Shown in pieces: positions 1 to 11,148 of a stretch of 64,000 nt of DNA. The position numbers and the translations under genes are program-made. The stretch's first letter is position 1; the number at the start of each line of letters is the position of its first letter. Under the pieces are notes generated by a model that worked only from the letters and a program-made list of their open reading frames with translations, was not told where the DNA came from and did no database searches. The DNA is from Hypericum androsaemum (Eukaryota > Streptophyta > Magnoliopsida > Malpighiales > Hypericaceae): NCBI GenBank assembly GCA_963995505.1, contig OZ023199.1, positions 5,079,906 through 5,143,905 of the forward strand. Direction: 5' to 3'.

Positions 1-443
1 ACCGCGCAACATCTATTGTCTATGTATCATCCTAGTATAGTGGGCTCGCACAAGTAAAGTCGTGAGAGTTTCTAAAATGGATACTTTAGTACTAGCAGTA
101 ATGGAACACATCCTTCAGTTGAAAAGGCATTAATCTTAGCCTCTCTTCTATAAAAAAAAGAACTAAACTAATTATAAATTATTACAACAACCTATAACAA
201 AGGGCCCATTTAACGTGCAATTACTACAAAATACCCTTATTTAAGCTCTCGTGAACATGGAACATGAAAGACCTGCTGCAAAACCAAGCTGAATATACAA
301 ATTGTAAAAAGAATCGAGATGGTAGCAGATTTCAAATTGGAAACAGTAGACAGTTTAAGATGAAAAATGATAGAACAGTAATGATTATCAAAGTGATTCA
401 ATTGGCATTCGCATATAATTAGGAATGAAGAATAATCGTGCAC

Positions 444-3400
444 CTCTTGCTTATATTCTCGATCAATGGATGCAACATGTCCTTTAGCAAGTTGCTCATT
501 CCCTTCACGCTCCCTTCTTCGGCGCTTTAATACACAAATGGCACACATACAATCATTTTTATGTCGCCTCCTATAAGATAGAAAAGCTGGTCATAGATGG
601 ACAAAACTAAGAGTAAATGTTGTACGACAAGAGACAGAACTGAACTGATTCGATGATGGGAAGGAAGCAAAAAAACGTGTACAGCTCTTGAAACATACTT
701 ATGCACGAGATAAAACACAAAAAGCTTGCAAACATAAATGATTATTTCAACCCCCGAAAGTCTTTACAACGTCTAGAGATAATGAAACAGCAACTGGTAT
801 TGAGTTTCAAGATACATCTTGACACACAGAAGCCAACATCTTAGAAATGTTGCCTTCAATAGATCAAGAATCTTATATGCAATCAACAAAAGCATTGAAG
901 GAAATACTGAACTCTCAATGAGATGATTCATGAATCAAATGGACCACAAGCTCCAAAGAGTAGTTGAATTATCAAGCACATGGACTGGATTCCAGGCACA
1001 AGAACAGTCAGAAGTAGCAGCATTACAGTCGGATGATTCATGAATCATTGGAATGGTTAAACATTGCCCATGTGATACTAAACAGGCAAAAATGTTGGCA
1101 GTCAGAAGTAGCAGCATAACAGGCACAAGAACATGCAACAAATGATATGATCCGAGGACTTGTAAATATTAGAAGAGTGTCAAGAACTTATAAGCTAACC
1201 ACATCATCTAGTTGCACCAAGAGAATCAAATGTCTCACAAACTTGTTTGGCAGAGGATTTTTAAGATAAGTGTTTCCTGACTTTTCAGTGGTTTTCTGAA
1301 GAGTACATAAAGCGATTAGTTTTATGTTGCTCAATCAAATTTAATCGGTGAACACTTTTTTTGAACATTTAAACTGCAAAGGAGAATTTCCGCATCAGCT
1401 TTTTAAAATTTTAACCGGACAACAGAAAGTACTTCATTGAGCTTCTGCATATGTCAACAATTTCTGAGCTCTATAAGTACCCTATGGATTTCTAATAAGA
1501 AGTCTAAAATAGGAGATTGTGATAAACCAAACGAGACGAAATAGATTCAGTTTCAGGTCAACTAAAATAAAGCTTATAAATTGGTATCTGAATACTTCTA
1601 GAGTCATGATAGACAAATGAGACGAGACAGCAGAAAACCTACCCATGACGTTTTTTGGTCTTCTTGGTTTTAGCAGGAGCGTGAGTAGAAGCTACAATAT
1701 CTTCCCCAGTAACTCCATCAGTACCTAGAAAGAGGACCCAACATTAAGGTTGCTTGTATCAATTCCAAAGGAGGTAAAGCCCGGTGATAGAGATAGGCAA
1801 CAGAGGAAGTCCAAAAAGATACAAGCAGAAGCATACTTCGACTTTGGACCGGTGAGCCCGTTCCTTTTGACAGGCATGTCAAGGAGAAGAGCCGTAAAAA
1901 AATAGCCCAGGAAAGTAAGAAAACAACAGATTCTCACCACTACTTGCCCTGGTTGGTTCTGTGTAAAGCCCAGCTGCTGTCCAGTATTTCATAAAATTCT
2001 TCTTGACTCGCTTCATAAGGTCCACAATATAATCGCCCTTCTTGTTGTACTTAGAACAGTTGTCCCAGATGAATTGTACGTCCCCATAAACATCCTCTGA
2101 ATTCATGTACTTATTGCCCTTTTCAAGATTGGTACATATTGTTCCAAAGTCCATTGGTGTGTCTATGATGTCAAAATAATCCTGTTTTTGAACAGATAAA
2201 CAAATAGACTTATATGAAGGCATAAGAATAAGACTTTTTTTTTGTTGTAAAAGTGGATATTATGATCCTGTCAAAATACAGAAAAAACATCACAAGGCAC
2301 TTACAGGTATCCCCAGAGCTTCTGGATTCACCGGAACATTAAAAGGTTCAGCTGCATCCATCTTCATTACCTTCTTGATAATCTATAAATAGCCAAATGA
2401 GGATTCCAGTAAAAAAAAAGAAGGGAATTTGAGCAATCTAGGAATTTGACCACTCCCTATCTCTATCTTTATCTTATCCGCAACAAGAATCACATTCACT
2501 CTTGTTAGCAATTGCAATTTATGTGATTCACTCCAATAGACTTCTTCAGTAGCAAATTGTAAAAGCATGAGTGTGTATAGGAATGAAGTCGTAAACGACA
2601 CCGGCCAACATAAACCACAGTCTGTGATCGACCAGAGAAGCCTTACAGCCAGCCAATGCACTAAAATGACTTACAAAATATGCACCCTAGTTGAAAGGGT
2701 CACGAGCCAGAAGGAGGCCAGAGATGAGCTGTTTTTAAGACATACAGAAGGAACCACCTTAACATGTTCAAAAGAATGTAGATGCGGATTTATGTCATCT
2801 AAAGTAGGCAATTACCTCTACCAAAAAAATAAAGAGAGTAGTCAATCACCTCTACCAAAAAAAGAGAGTACACAATCGCCCTCTTCCATGAAAAAAAAAA
2901 GGCACCCAGCAAAGGAATTTCCGAGCTCAATCATTACAAAACCACACTCAAATCTAAGGGCACATATAGATCCAAAATGGATATGCATCAATATAGACAG
3001 GCATCAGGATAAGACGTACGAAAAGACCAATTCACTAAGCAACCCTACAAGCCACGGTTCTCCTAATTGAATTCCAATGAACTACTCAGTCCCTAAAACA
3101 ACTTCCTTCGGCAAATGGGACCAGGCCTCGATACGAGAGCCATCTCCCATTCCCATTTGCAGCAGATGCCAGAGTATCACAGACCACAACTAAAAGGGAA
3201 AAAACAAAACAAAACTGATCAACTAAAAGCAAAGAGGGCCAAATTAAGATACCATCAAGGCGGAATCCAACTCCAGCTTATCGAACCGAGGCTTCCGCGG
3301 GGTCTTAGGCTCCTCCCTCCGCATTCCCTCAGCAACAGCAGACGATGCCACATTTCCCGAAGCAGAACCCTTGATCAGAGGGGGCTTAGGCTCGTCCCTC

Positions 3401-4089
3401 CACGATCCCTCAGAGGGAACCGCATTTCCCGAAGCAGAACCCTTAATAAGGGTCTTAGGCTGCTCCCTCCGCGTTCCCTCAGCAGCAACAACAATAACAA
3501 CAGAGGGCCCCGCATTTCCCGACGCAGAACCCTTAGTAAGGGTCTTAGGCTCCTCCCTCCGCGTTCCATCAGCAACAGCAGAGGGCCCCGCATTTCCCGA
3601 AGCAGAACCCTCGATCAGTGGGGGCTTAGGCTCCTCCCTCCGCGTTCCCTCCGTATTTCCCGAATTGGAACCCCTAATAACTGCCGCACTCTCTTCTCTC
3701 CTCTCCTCCACCTTATCCCCACCGCTCTCATTGTTATTACCGGCAGGCGAAATAACCGCCGGGGCGGAGGGCGGCGGCTTGGAGGTCTTCAACTTGACCT
3801 TCATTCTGTTGAACACAACAAGCGGTGGCTTAGCTACCGGCCGCGGCGGCGGGGGCGGAGTCTCCTCTTTCTCCACCGGGGGACGCGGCGCGTCCACTGC
3901 CATGGGAGAGGCAGGCGCGTCGTCCTTTTGGCTCCCGCCGACATCGTCGTCCTGGGTGGTGCGATGTGGCTCCTCGCCGTCGGAGGATGAGGACTCGTCG
4001 GCGGCGGGGGGAGACGGCGGCGGGGGAGAGAGCGCGGCGGGGGCGGGCTTTTTGGGCTTGCCTTTCTTGTTCCCTCTCTTGCGCTTCAT
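444..4089 (-). CDS. Bromodomain-containing protein (3' end outside window)
   Basis: Probable nuclear acetyl-lysine reader. Five exons join in phase on the minus strand: 4089-3253, 2382-2305, 2181-1938, 1724-1643 and 570-444, giving 456 codons before a GT donor at 443, so the gene should continue beyond the left edge. Residues 1-270 are low complexity: a Lys-rich start, Pro/Ser-rich acidic stretches and a five-fold internal repeat. The bromodomain starts near residue 273 and spans exons 1-3. It shows the ZA-loop signature PFNVPV, then LGIPDYFDIID, PMDFGTI, and the helix containing NCSKYN with the conserved Asn. After it comes a basic segment with a C-x-C-x2-C cluster (DCMCAIC) followed by RRRRERE, which I recall from plant members of this family. 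The 1,072-bp intron between exons 4 and 5 and the 870-bp intron after exon 1 show no coding signal. The start is the first ATG of the long GC-rich exon. I cannot assign it to a named Arabidopsis subgroup. Confidence 0.86.
3300..3680 (-). repeat. Five-copy coding tandem repeat in bromodomain exon 1
   Basis: Five imperfect units of about 55-90 bp follow each other inside exon 1. In protein each reads like (G)TRREEPK-(P/T)-LI-KGSASGN-A, with variable spacers rich in Ala, Val and Ser. The units differ in length by whole codons, so the reading frame survives. The disordered arm is therefore likely to vary in copy number between alleles. Confidence 0.85.
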
Positions 4090-4679
4090 TCTCTACGGAT
4101 TTGAAAATCTATTAAATATAGTTTTTATTGTAATGGAAAAAAACAACACCCAACGGATTAATTCGGTTATTGGTAATTTTCCAAGTTTTCGCGGAAGGGA
4201 AAGGGTTTTATTTTTCTTTTCTTTTCTGTTTTGTTTTTTTTTTAGGAGAAGGGAATGGTTGGGATTTATTTCACGGATCTAAGCTGCGTAGAGTGGGAGG
4301 GTGGAAGGGAGTCCGCCCTAATATGGGCTTCACCTTAACCCAAATATATTGAGGCCCAGAGGTTATCTGGGCTCACAAAAAAGTAAGCATGCGGTCAATG
4401 GTTCAACGGTTTGACTCAGATAGACGTGTGTTTTAAAACGCATTAAAAAAAGTCGTGTGATTTTTTTTTGGGCATGACATTTGATGATTCGGGCAACTGT
4501 CCATGATGAGTCATTGGAAATCACGTGATTTTTGTGACTAAACACATGCCATGTAAAGATTTGACTTATTTGATAACTGTTACGTGAGAGGCAAATTTCG
4601 AAACAATTTATTGCGGTGGAAAGAAAACAAAAACGTCAAGTGAATTTGAGACAGATTCGGAGTAGTCGTTCTAAGGTTG

Positions 4680-5560
4680 TCCTAATTTAGAGAAGAAAAA
4701 AAGGGCTAAGCTTGGGAAAAATGATTACAAGAGTAAATCAAGGGTTTGTTGTGTGATTTATTGATAATTACTTCCATGTCCGAGCTCTCCTTATATAGCA
4801 CAATCCTAACCTAGCCCCCCGCCTCCAATGTAGAAAATTTGGCTCACAATAAGAAAAATTCAAACCGTAACCGAGTGTCGGTAAATCCAACTTAAAATAG
4901 GAAAACCTCAAACTGCGGTCGAATATCAGAAATTTCGGCTCAATATAGAAAAAAGCCAAGCCGTGACCGAATATCAAAGAATTCGGCTCAATATAGAAAA
5001 ATCTTGCCCCGGCCTAGTATTGGAAAACCTAAGTCGTGTTTTTAGGCGACTCCATGTACCAGCCCGAATATCCTCCCTAAATAGAACGAAATAGTCCGCA
5101 GACATCTTCAAGCTGAACTAGAACGAAGAAATCTCCATGCGGGCTGTTCCTCCGGCCCAGCCCAGCCCGAGGCGAGCACTACCCACAAGACGAAGCGGGC
5201 AAGCTGGGCATCTAGTGGTGAGCTTGGCCAAAGCCTAAGCGAGCTATACCAAAGATGAAAGTGAGGCGAGCTCGACCCAAACAAGTAGAAAGCGAGGCGA
5301 GCTCGAGCCCAAGACAACAATAAGACGAGCAAAGCGAGGACGATGCCAAGCAAGTAGCCAGGCGAGCAAGGAGAACAACGAGGGCAAGCACGGAGCGGGC
5401 GAGCACAAAGCGGGCAGGAAATCTGCTCCGACCGACCCCGAGATCATTTAGGCCCTCAACACAATCACAATCACAATCACAATCACGATTACGATCGTGA
5501 AGTACAAAACCGTAATACCACAAAATATAAAAAAAAATTTAATTTAATATATGGCATATG
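4680..5560 (-). mobile_element. Possible decayed LTR retroelement segment in divergent promoter spacer
   Basis: The spacer between the divergent bromodomain and CCDC47 genes (4090-5739) holds no gene. From about 5110 to 5450 the sequence becomes GC-rich and strand-skewed, with many short GGCGAGC/AAGCGAG motifs, next to the 48-bp repeats. At 5461-5490 lies an (ACAATC)n-like stretch. This resembles LTR or leader sequence of a plant retrotransposon, but I see no paired LTR, primer-binding site or target-site duplication. The stretch 4090-4680 shows nothing recognisable. Confidence 0.35.
4830..5025. repeat. About 48-bp tandem repeat, four degenerate copies
   Basis: Four diverged units begin near 4835, 4883, 4929 and 4979. 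Each carries a version of ATTyGGCTCAATATAGAAAA followed by CCAAGCCGTGACCGAATATC. No open frame is kept, and the repeat belongs to the repetitive block between the two divergent genes. Confidence 0.65.
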
Positions 5561-5672
5561 TGGATACTAAACCCCATGGAGTAAGAAACTACGCCCGGGA
5601 GGGCAGTAACATGATCATAGACTTCTGTTCGGTCTCTATCTCCCTCTCACCTTCCACTCTAAACTAAACTGG

Positions 5673-5680
5673 TATATATT
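5673..5680 (+). promoter_or_regulatory. TATA box candidate of the CCDC47-like gene
   Basis: TATATATT lies 60 bp upstream of the ATG at 5740. A (GA)n run (5721-5739) directly precedes the ATG and would lie in the short 5' leader. Position and sequence fit a plant core promoter; the start site itself is not visible. Confidence 0.5.
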
Positions 5681-5739
5681 AGTTTGCCCGAAATTGGTAT
5701 ACTAATGACTCCAAAACGAGAGCGAGAGAGAGAGAGAGA

Positions 5740-7775
5740 ATGACTCGACCCACTTTACTCTGCTTCCTCTTGCTCTCTGTCCTCCTCTTCCGCTCCTTCA
5801 CCCGCGCCGCCGACCCCCAACACTTCGAAGGGTTCGAGCCCGAGGATGGCGAAGACGACGTCGTCGATGACGAGGAAACCCTCGATCATGCAACCACCTT
5901 CAACCTCGCCGATCTCCCTCTCTCCCAATCCCACCCACCCCCAGATCCAACCCCCCCAAACCCCGACCCGAAACCCGAATCCGAATCCGAATCCGAATCC
6001 GAACTCGACCCGCCAGCTCCCACCACGAGCCTCGACTACTGGGACGAGGACGAGTTCGAGGGCCTCCCCGTAATCCCGAGACCCGACACGAAGCCCGCGG
6101 AGGATCCCGGGCCCACCACCTCCCAGAACGCCACCGACCCGGCCGAGCCCATTCCCAGAAAGAAGAAAGAGACCTACTTTGTGGAGATCGCGTGCGTGTC
6201 CTTCCTGGTCGTGTTCATCATCAACTTCTTCACGGGGAAGCGGGAGAACGAGGACATTGCCCTCTCGTGGGCCGCGAAATTCGCGACGAAAGACTCCATC
6301 TTCGAGAAGAACTTCAGCCTGCTCGGGGTCGGGGACGGGGAGGTGGAGGAGGACGACTCCCCGCTGCTGCTCAAGGAAGGGCAGGGGGTGTTCAAGTTCT
6401 ACGCGAGCGGCCGGCGCTACTGCCAGGGCCTGCTCGCCACCATCGAGCTCAAGAGCCGCCACGACCTGCTGTCGCGCCTCTACAACACCGTGGTCCCCTG
6501 CCGCGACGAGATCACCTTCGAGGTGTTCATGAACGATGACGCTATGGACAATGTAGTGTTCGCCCTCGCTAGGAAGAAGCTCGCCAAGGTTATGCAGAAG
6601 GAGGTCCCCGATTTGCAGAGGTTCGCGGGGTTTGTTGGGCAGCCTCCTGTGAGTGGGAGGAAGTGGGTTCCTGAGGAGCTGTCTGTGGTTTCCGAGTCCC
6701 GGGAGGTCGCTGGGGATCTTATCACTGACGTCGTGCTTGACCAGGTTTTGTTTACTGTTTGAATTGCTTTCCTTTTTCCTTGCTTGCTTTGAACTCAATT
6801 GCGAATGGATTTCGGGTAATGTTTGTTTGAAAACGACGTGTTAGGTTTCATGGCATTGTCCCCAACATTTAGGTTTCATGGGATTGTCCCATTCCAGAAG
6901 TTGGCATCAATAACTTATATTTGTACGCGTGGATTTCTGTTCCAGCTTGCTGTTTACTTATTTGGGGGTTGGAATTCTTTTAGCTGATAATGGGAGAATA
7001 TTTTTTCTGCAATGTGATTCATGAAATGGCATTTTGTCGCAGACCAACCCATTGTTAATGGTATCAGCCTTTAATTGAATGGATTAGAAATGTGTTTTAT
7101 TTGGGAAATCGAATGCTTATTTCTCTTAATATGTGCTTCGGATGGCAATACATGATTTCTTTCTTACTGGCTTTTGAGTTTCATTACTGTGCATCGGTTG
7201 ACATTGGTGGCCTAGCTCAGTCAGCCTCATTTTCGTTGGACTTTTGCAGGTTTTTGGTGAAAAGGCCTTCGAAAAGTTTGGGAAGGGTTTTATTTCAATG
7301 CATTTCACTGATCAAGATGTTGCTGGTACACACAAGAAAGTTCTCTTGTTCAAGTTTGCGCTCCCTGATGCAAAGAACATGTCTGACATGACACGGTTGG
7401 TAGCCCTTGTACCTTACTATATCGATCTGATCGGGCGTTACAGGCTGAGTTCACAGGTTCGTCAGCTTTTCTTCTGTCTTTATTTGTCATATTCAAGGTT
7501 TGATGTGCACACTTAGATGATGAAAGTGGTGACAAATGTTTTTCCAGGCAAGATCGAAGACAGAAGCTGCCAGAACGAAATTAGCCCAAGAGGCATTCAA
7601 AGAACTTCAGAGTGCCAGGCAAGAAGCAATACAGAAGAAAAAGGCTGAGAGGAAAAAGCTCCAAGAGGAGTCTGAAGCGAAGCTTAGTGCTGAGGCTATC
7701 CGCAAGAAAGAAGCAAAAGAGCGTGCTCGCCAAATGAAGAAGGGAATGCCGAAAGTAAAGATGAGTCGTGCTTGA
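5740..7775 (+). CDS. CCDC47-like ER membrane protein (DUF1682)
   Basis: Homologue of animal CCDC47 and of Arabidopsis At5g49945. In animals CCDC47 belongs to the PAT complex, which helps multipass membrane proteins insert at the ER translocon. Exons 5740-6744, 7250-7456 and 7548-7775 join at phase 0 and give 479 residues, close to the 483 of human CCDC47. Visible parts: an N-terminal signal peptide (about residues 1-23, ending near ADP); an acidic Glu/Asp/Pro/Ser lumenal stretch that includes an ES dipeptide run from a GAATCC microsatellite; one membrane segment at about 148-163 (ACVSFLVVFIINFF); a cytosolic domain; and a Lys/Arg/Glu-rich coiled-coil tail ending KVKMSRA. The start is the only ATG ahead of the signal peptide. 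It is head-to-head with the bromodomain gene and tail-to-tail with the YUCCA gene. Confidence 0.93.
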
Positions 7776-8363
7776 AGTACACATGCAGACTTGCCTGGAG
7801 TTCATCATCAGTAAGCATCCGGAACGGTAACCTTTTGATTTTCCGACAATCTTGGTGCCTTTCCTTCCGTCGATAGAATCGTGGGATACGGCACCATTTT
7901 CCTCGCCGAGTCCACGAGTGTAACTTAGTTCTTAGAGACAATCATTGCGCAATTGTATTCTCTTTTGAGGCTTTGATTGTACCAAAAGATAATATAATCA
8001 AATGGAAAGTGGAATTTGGTGTTAGATTCTCGAGAAAACTGAAGCACTGATGATTTCCAACCTTCCTGCTTTCTCGAGTTAGGAACACACTTTGGCTCGC
8101 TTTGCGGATGCTACTTGCTCGAATGTTTAACCGTTTTTTCGGTTTATACTACTGGATACCGCTGTGCTGACTAATTTTTCTGATTCGGCTTGTGCATTAC
8201 ATTGCTTTAAATCATAAAGACATTATTGAAAACCCACATTCTAAACTGTTCTAATGCACAAACATAAACCCACTACAGAGGTTTTTTATGTTCTGTAGTC
8301 GATACATACACACACTTTTTGCCATTTTACAGAAGCAAAACACAAGTTCCTTCTACATTTATG
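7776..8363. other. Convergent 3' spacer between CCDC47-like and YUC10-like genes
   Basis: A 588-bp spacer with no coding signal. It must hold both 3' UTRs. AATATAATCAAAT near 7990 could serve as a poly(A) signal for the plus-strand gene. Nothing else was recognised. Confidence 0.6.
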
Positions 8364-11076
8364 TCACTCCTGCAAAATAAGGGGTGAGATATGGATAATA
8401 ATTTCTGGTGCAACCAGAGCTTCTCTTTCCTTGCTAGTTACTAGTTGACCCCTGATATCTTTTGCAACGAGTTTCGCATCCGTAGAAATTCCCTGGACTC
8501 CCATCCTCGTGAACCCCGCGCAGTATACTCCGTGTTCGCCCTTCCACTGCCCCGGAAATGAGTTCTTTGGCATTCCTTTGTCATTGAAAATGTACTTGTA
8601 GTCCTGCATTCATTTGCCGCACTCTTGAAAATACATTCCAATGTAATGAATGTAGAATTAGTCGGTGCAATAAACGTAAGGTACCCGGAGCCATTTATTA
8701 GCCGTGCTCTTGTAACCGGTAGCGCATACTATCGCGTCAAATTTTTGCTTGGTTCCGTCTTCAAATTCGACGGTGTCCCCATTTACGCTCACAATTGCTG
8801 GAACAACCTTCAACAAGAATAACAGGGGATTGGAAAATTGGGGTAAGGCAACCCTTTGAAGGGTTGTTATATAGTTTATTAGCTCGAATCCAAAAGTCCA
8901 TAATCTAGCACTTCATATTTTCTCACCAACAAGGAGATAACTTTTAAGTATTTATTTTTCTGTTTTATTCCGTTTATTTATATTATTAGAACTATTTAAA
9001 ATTTATTACTAGTTAAAAAAAAGAAGAATAATCGATATATTTTTGCATGGACCAGATCTGGATCTAGCTTTTAGAAAGAATCATGTCTGGACCATATTTT
9101 TACAAGTTATTTAGAGTGTTGCTAACTTTTTTTTGGTGGGAGTGGAGGGCCAATGCCCCCATATATATAAAATAATTGTCAATTATATCATACGTAGTGC
9201 AAGGCTACTTTCGATTTCTTGTCAAAAGTCAACGGGGTTTAGGATCCATCAGCTCTAGGTTCAGATAGGTCCACGGATCTGGAATTTTTCCGCCTTACAG
9301 AATCCAGGTAAGATGGTCATCAGGTCATGGATGGAACTAATAGTTGTGTTATTCCTTAATTTATTCGAGCAAATGAAGATTATATTAAATCTAAAACGAA
9401 ATAAACTTTTATGCACATCATCACGAAGATATAAATTTCTGGTTTTTTTGGGGTAATATTTATCAAATTAGATGTATAAAAAAGAACTCAGAATTCTTGG
9501 AACGCAAGGCAAGTTTTGTCGATGTACGTGCTACAAAATGATATCATTGGAAAGACGGCTGGACAATGCTTGACTCGGGAATAAATGAAGGAAGGAGAAG
9601 TGGTGGTGTCTAACGTTACCCTAATTTCGCCGGAACGGATCTTTTGGACAGTCCCGACATCGATCACCGGAGCCCTTCCGGCATGCAATTTGAGGTAGAA
9701 GGGCCCACCAAACGGGCGGGTAAGACCGTACTCTGAGAGATCTCCGAACTCCAACTGTGACAGAATATTGAGCATTCCGTCCACAACTTGCACCGGAAAG
9801 TACTTCACCGACCTCATCCCGAAGTGTACCATTTCCTTTGTCAATACATGAATCTGACGTGTCACACAAGTAATTAATTAATAATTCATGGATGGAAGCA
9901 ATTAGGGATAATTAAATTTTGCACATTTTTTAGATATGATGATCAAATGATCTAAATGACTCCCTATTTTCGTCAGGATTGATTTTTTCTCTCGAAACAA
10001 TTTGATACGAGGATAATCCATTAAGTTCGTACTACGCGAAACGTAACAAAATCTTCTCAAGGAAATTGTAACGCTGAGAGACTAATTCTTATGGAGGGGC
10101 ACACGACATTTATTTATTGGGAGCTTATGAATTTGTTATTATATAAAAATTTATGTGATATGGACGTTATATTTTTTTAGAGAACGATTCCGTTATATGA
10201 TATGGACACTAGCAGAATATTGTATGGTATCCATGCATGCATGCTATATAGATTCTCTCTCAATCATTGTCCAAATGCCTCTTATAGAAACAATAGGTCG
10301 CCATAATTTAAGAATAAGTTTATATGCTTATAGGAATGTAATACATCTCATGCATGGACCGAACTGGCATAAACTACATGAACAGAGAACGAACCCTCTT
10401 ACATGAAAAAAAAACATAAAAAATATCATTAAAAGAGTCAAGTTTTCGCTCTAATCCTTACCGGGCTCCGAATTACAATTGAAGTAGCAGCTCCAGAATT
10501 TACAAGATCATAGCTGATTTCCATCCCAGAATTTCCACATCCAATCACCAACACATCCTTACCCTTAAATTTTTTCCCATTATTGTACTCACTAGAATGA
10601 ATCATCTCTCCCCGGAAGTTCTCCATCCCCGGCACTTTAGGCACGAACGCCTCACTATTCTCCCCAGTAGCCACCACCAAGAACTTGGAAACATAAACTT
10701 CCACTTCTCCATTGTTCACATTTCTAGCCTCGACCCTCCATCTCTCGTCGTGTTCATCAAGAAAAGCGGACTCGACAACCCGATTATAACGCGGGTTGAT
10801 GTCGAAATTCGAGACGTACGAGTCCAAGTAGCGGATGAAGTCGTCCTTGGGCATGAAAGTTGGGGTTTTGGGGGAGTGAGGCATAAAGGGTAGCTCACAA
10901 AAGTGCTTGGATATGTGGAGATGGAGCCTATCGTAGGCTCGCTTCTTCCACAGCGAAGCGGGACAGTCTTCTTTCTCGAGAATTACGTGTGGGATGGAGA
11001 GCTGAGAGAGACAGACACTGGTTGCTAGACCAGCTGGACCAGCTCCTACAATAACTACCACTTCTTCTATTTCCAT
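8364..11076 (-). CDS. YUC10: YUCCA10-like indole-3-pyruvate monooxygenase
   Basis: Flavin monooxygenase that converts indole-3-pyruvate to auxin (IAA) using FAD and NADPH, the last step of the TAA/YUC route. Four exons, 11076-10462, 9853-9620, 8807-8685 and 8603-8364, all join at phase 0 and give 403 residues (family about 380-420). Motifs in order: FAD-binding GAGPAG (11-16); the FMO motif FxGxxxHxxxY (154-164, F-R-G-E-M-I-H-S-S-E-Y); NADPH-binding GCGNSG (179-184); and the ATG-containing CATGY (311-315). The stretch VVVIVGAGPAGLATS, the LWKKRAYDRL segment and the C-terminal YCAGFTRMG point to the YUC10/YUC11 clade, with YUC10 the best match I recall. Upstream in-frame ATGs exist at 11136 and 11118. 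I chose 11076 because family proteins start right before this motif and the TATA box lies at 11139-11148. No lesion seen. Confidence 0.92.
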
Positions 11077-11138
11077 TGCACATAAGCAAGCTATAGAGAC
11101 TTGAGTTGTTGGTGCCATGCATGCATGTGGGACCATTA

Positions 11139-11148
11139 TTATATATAA
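11139..11148 (-). promoter_or_regulatory. TATA box of the YUC10-like gene
   Basis: On the minus strand this reads TATATATAA, 63-72 bp upstream of the chosen ATG. It overlaps the first possible in-frame ATG (11136), which would therefore probably lie upstream of the transcript start. Confidence 0.55.

Noticed and set aside
3115..4282. Two long plus-strand frames (291 and 303 codons)
   Set aside because: Antisense to the repetitive GC-rich first exon of the bromodomain gene; the apparent repeats are the mirrored coding repeat.
5755..6798. 347-codon open frame on the minus strand
   Set aside because: It is exactly antisense to the first exon of the CCDC47-like gene, whose GC-rich codon bias leaves few stops in reverse; the translation is low complexity with no domain.
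7092..7391. 99-codon plus-strand frame overlapping CCDC47 exon 2
   Set aside because: Out of frame with the real exon and runs through intron sequence.
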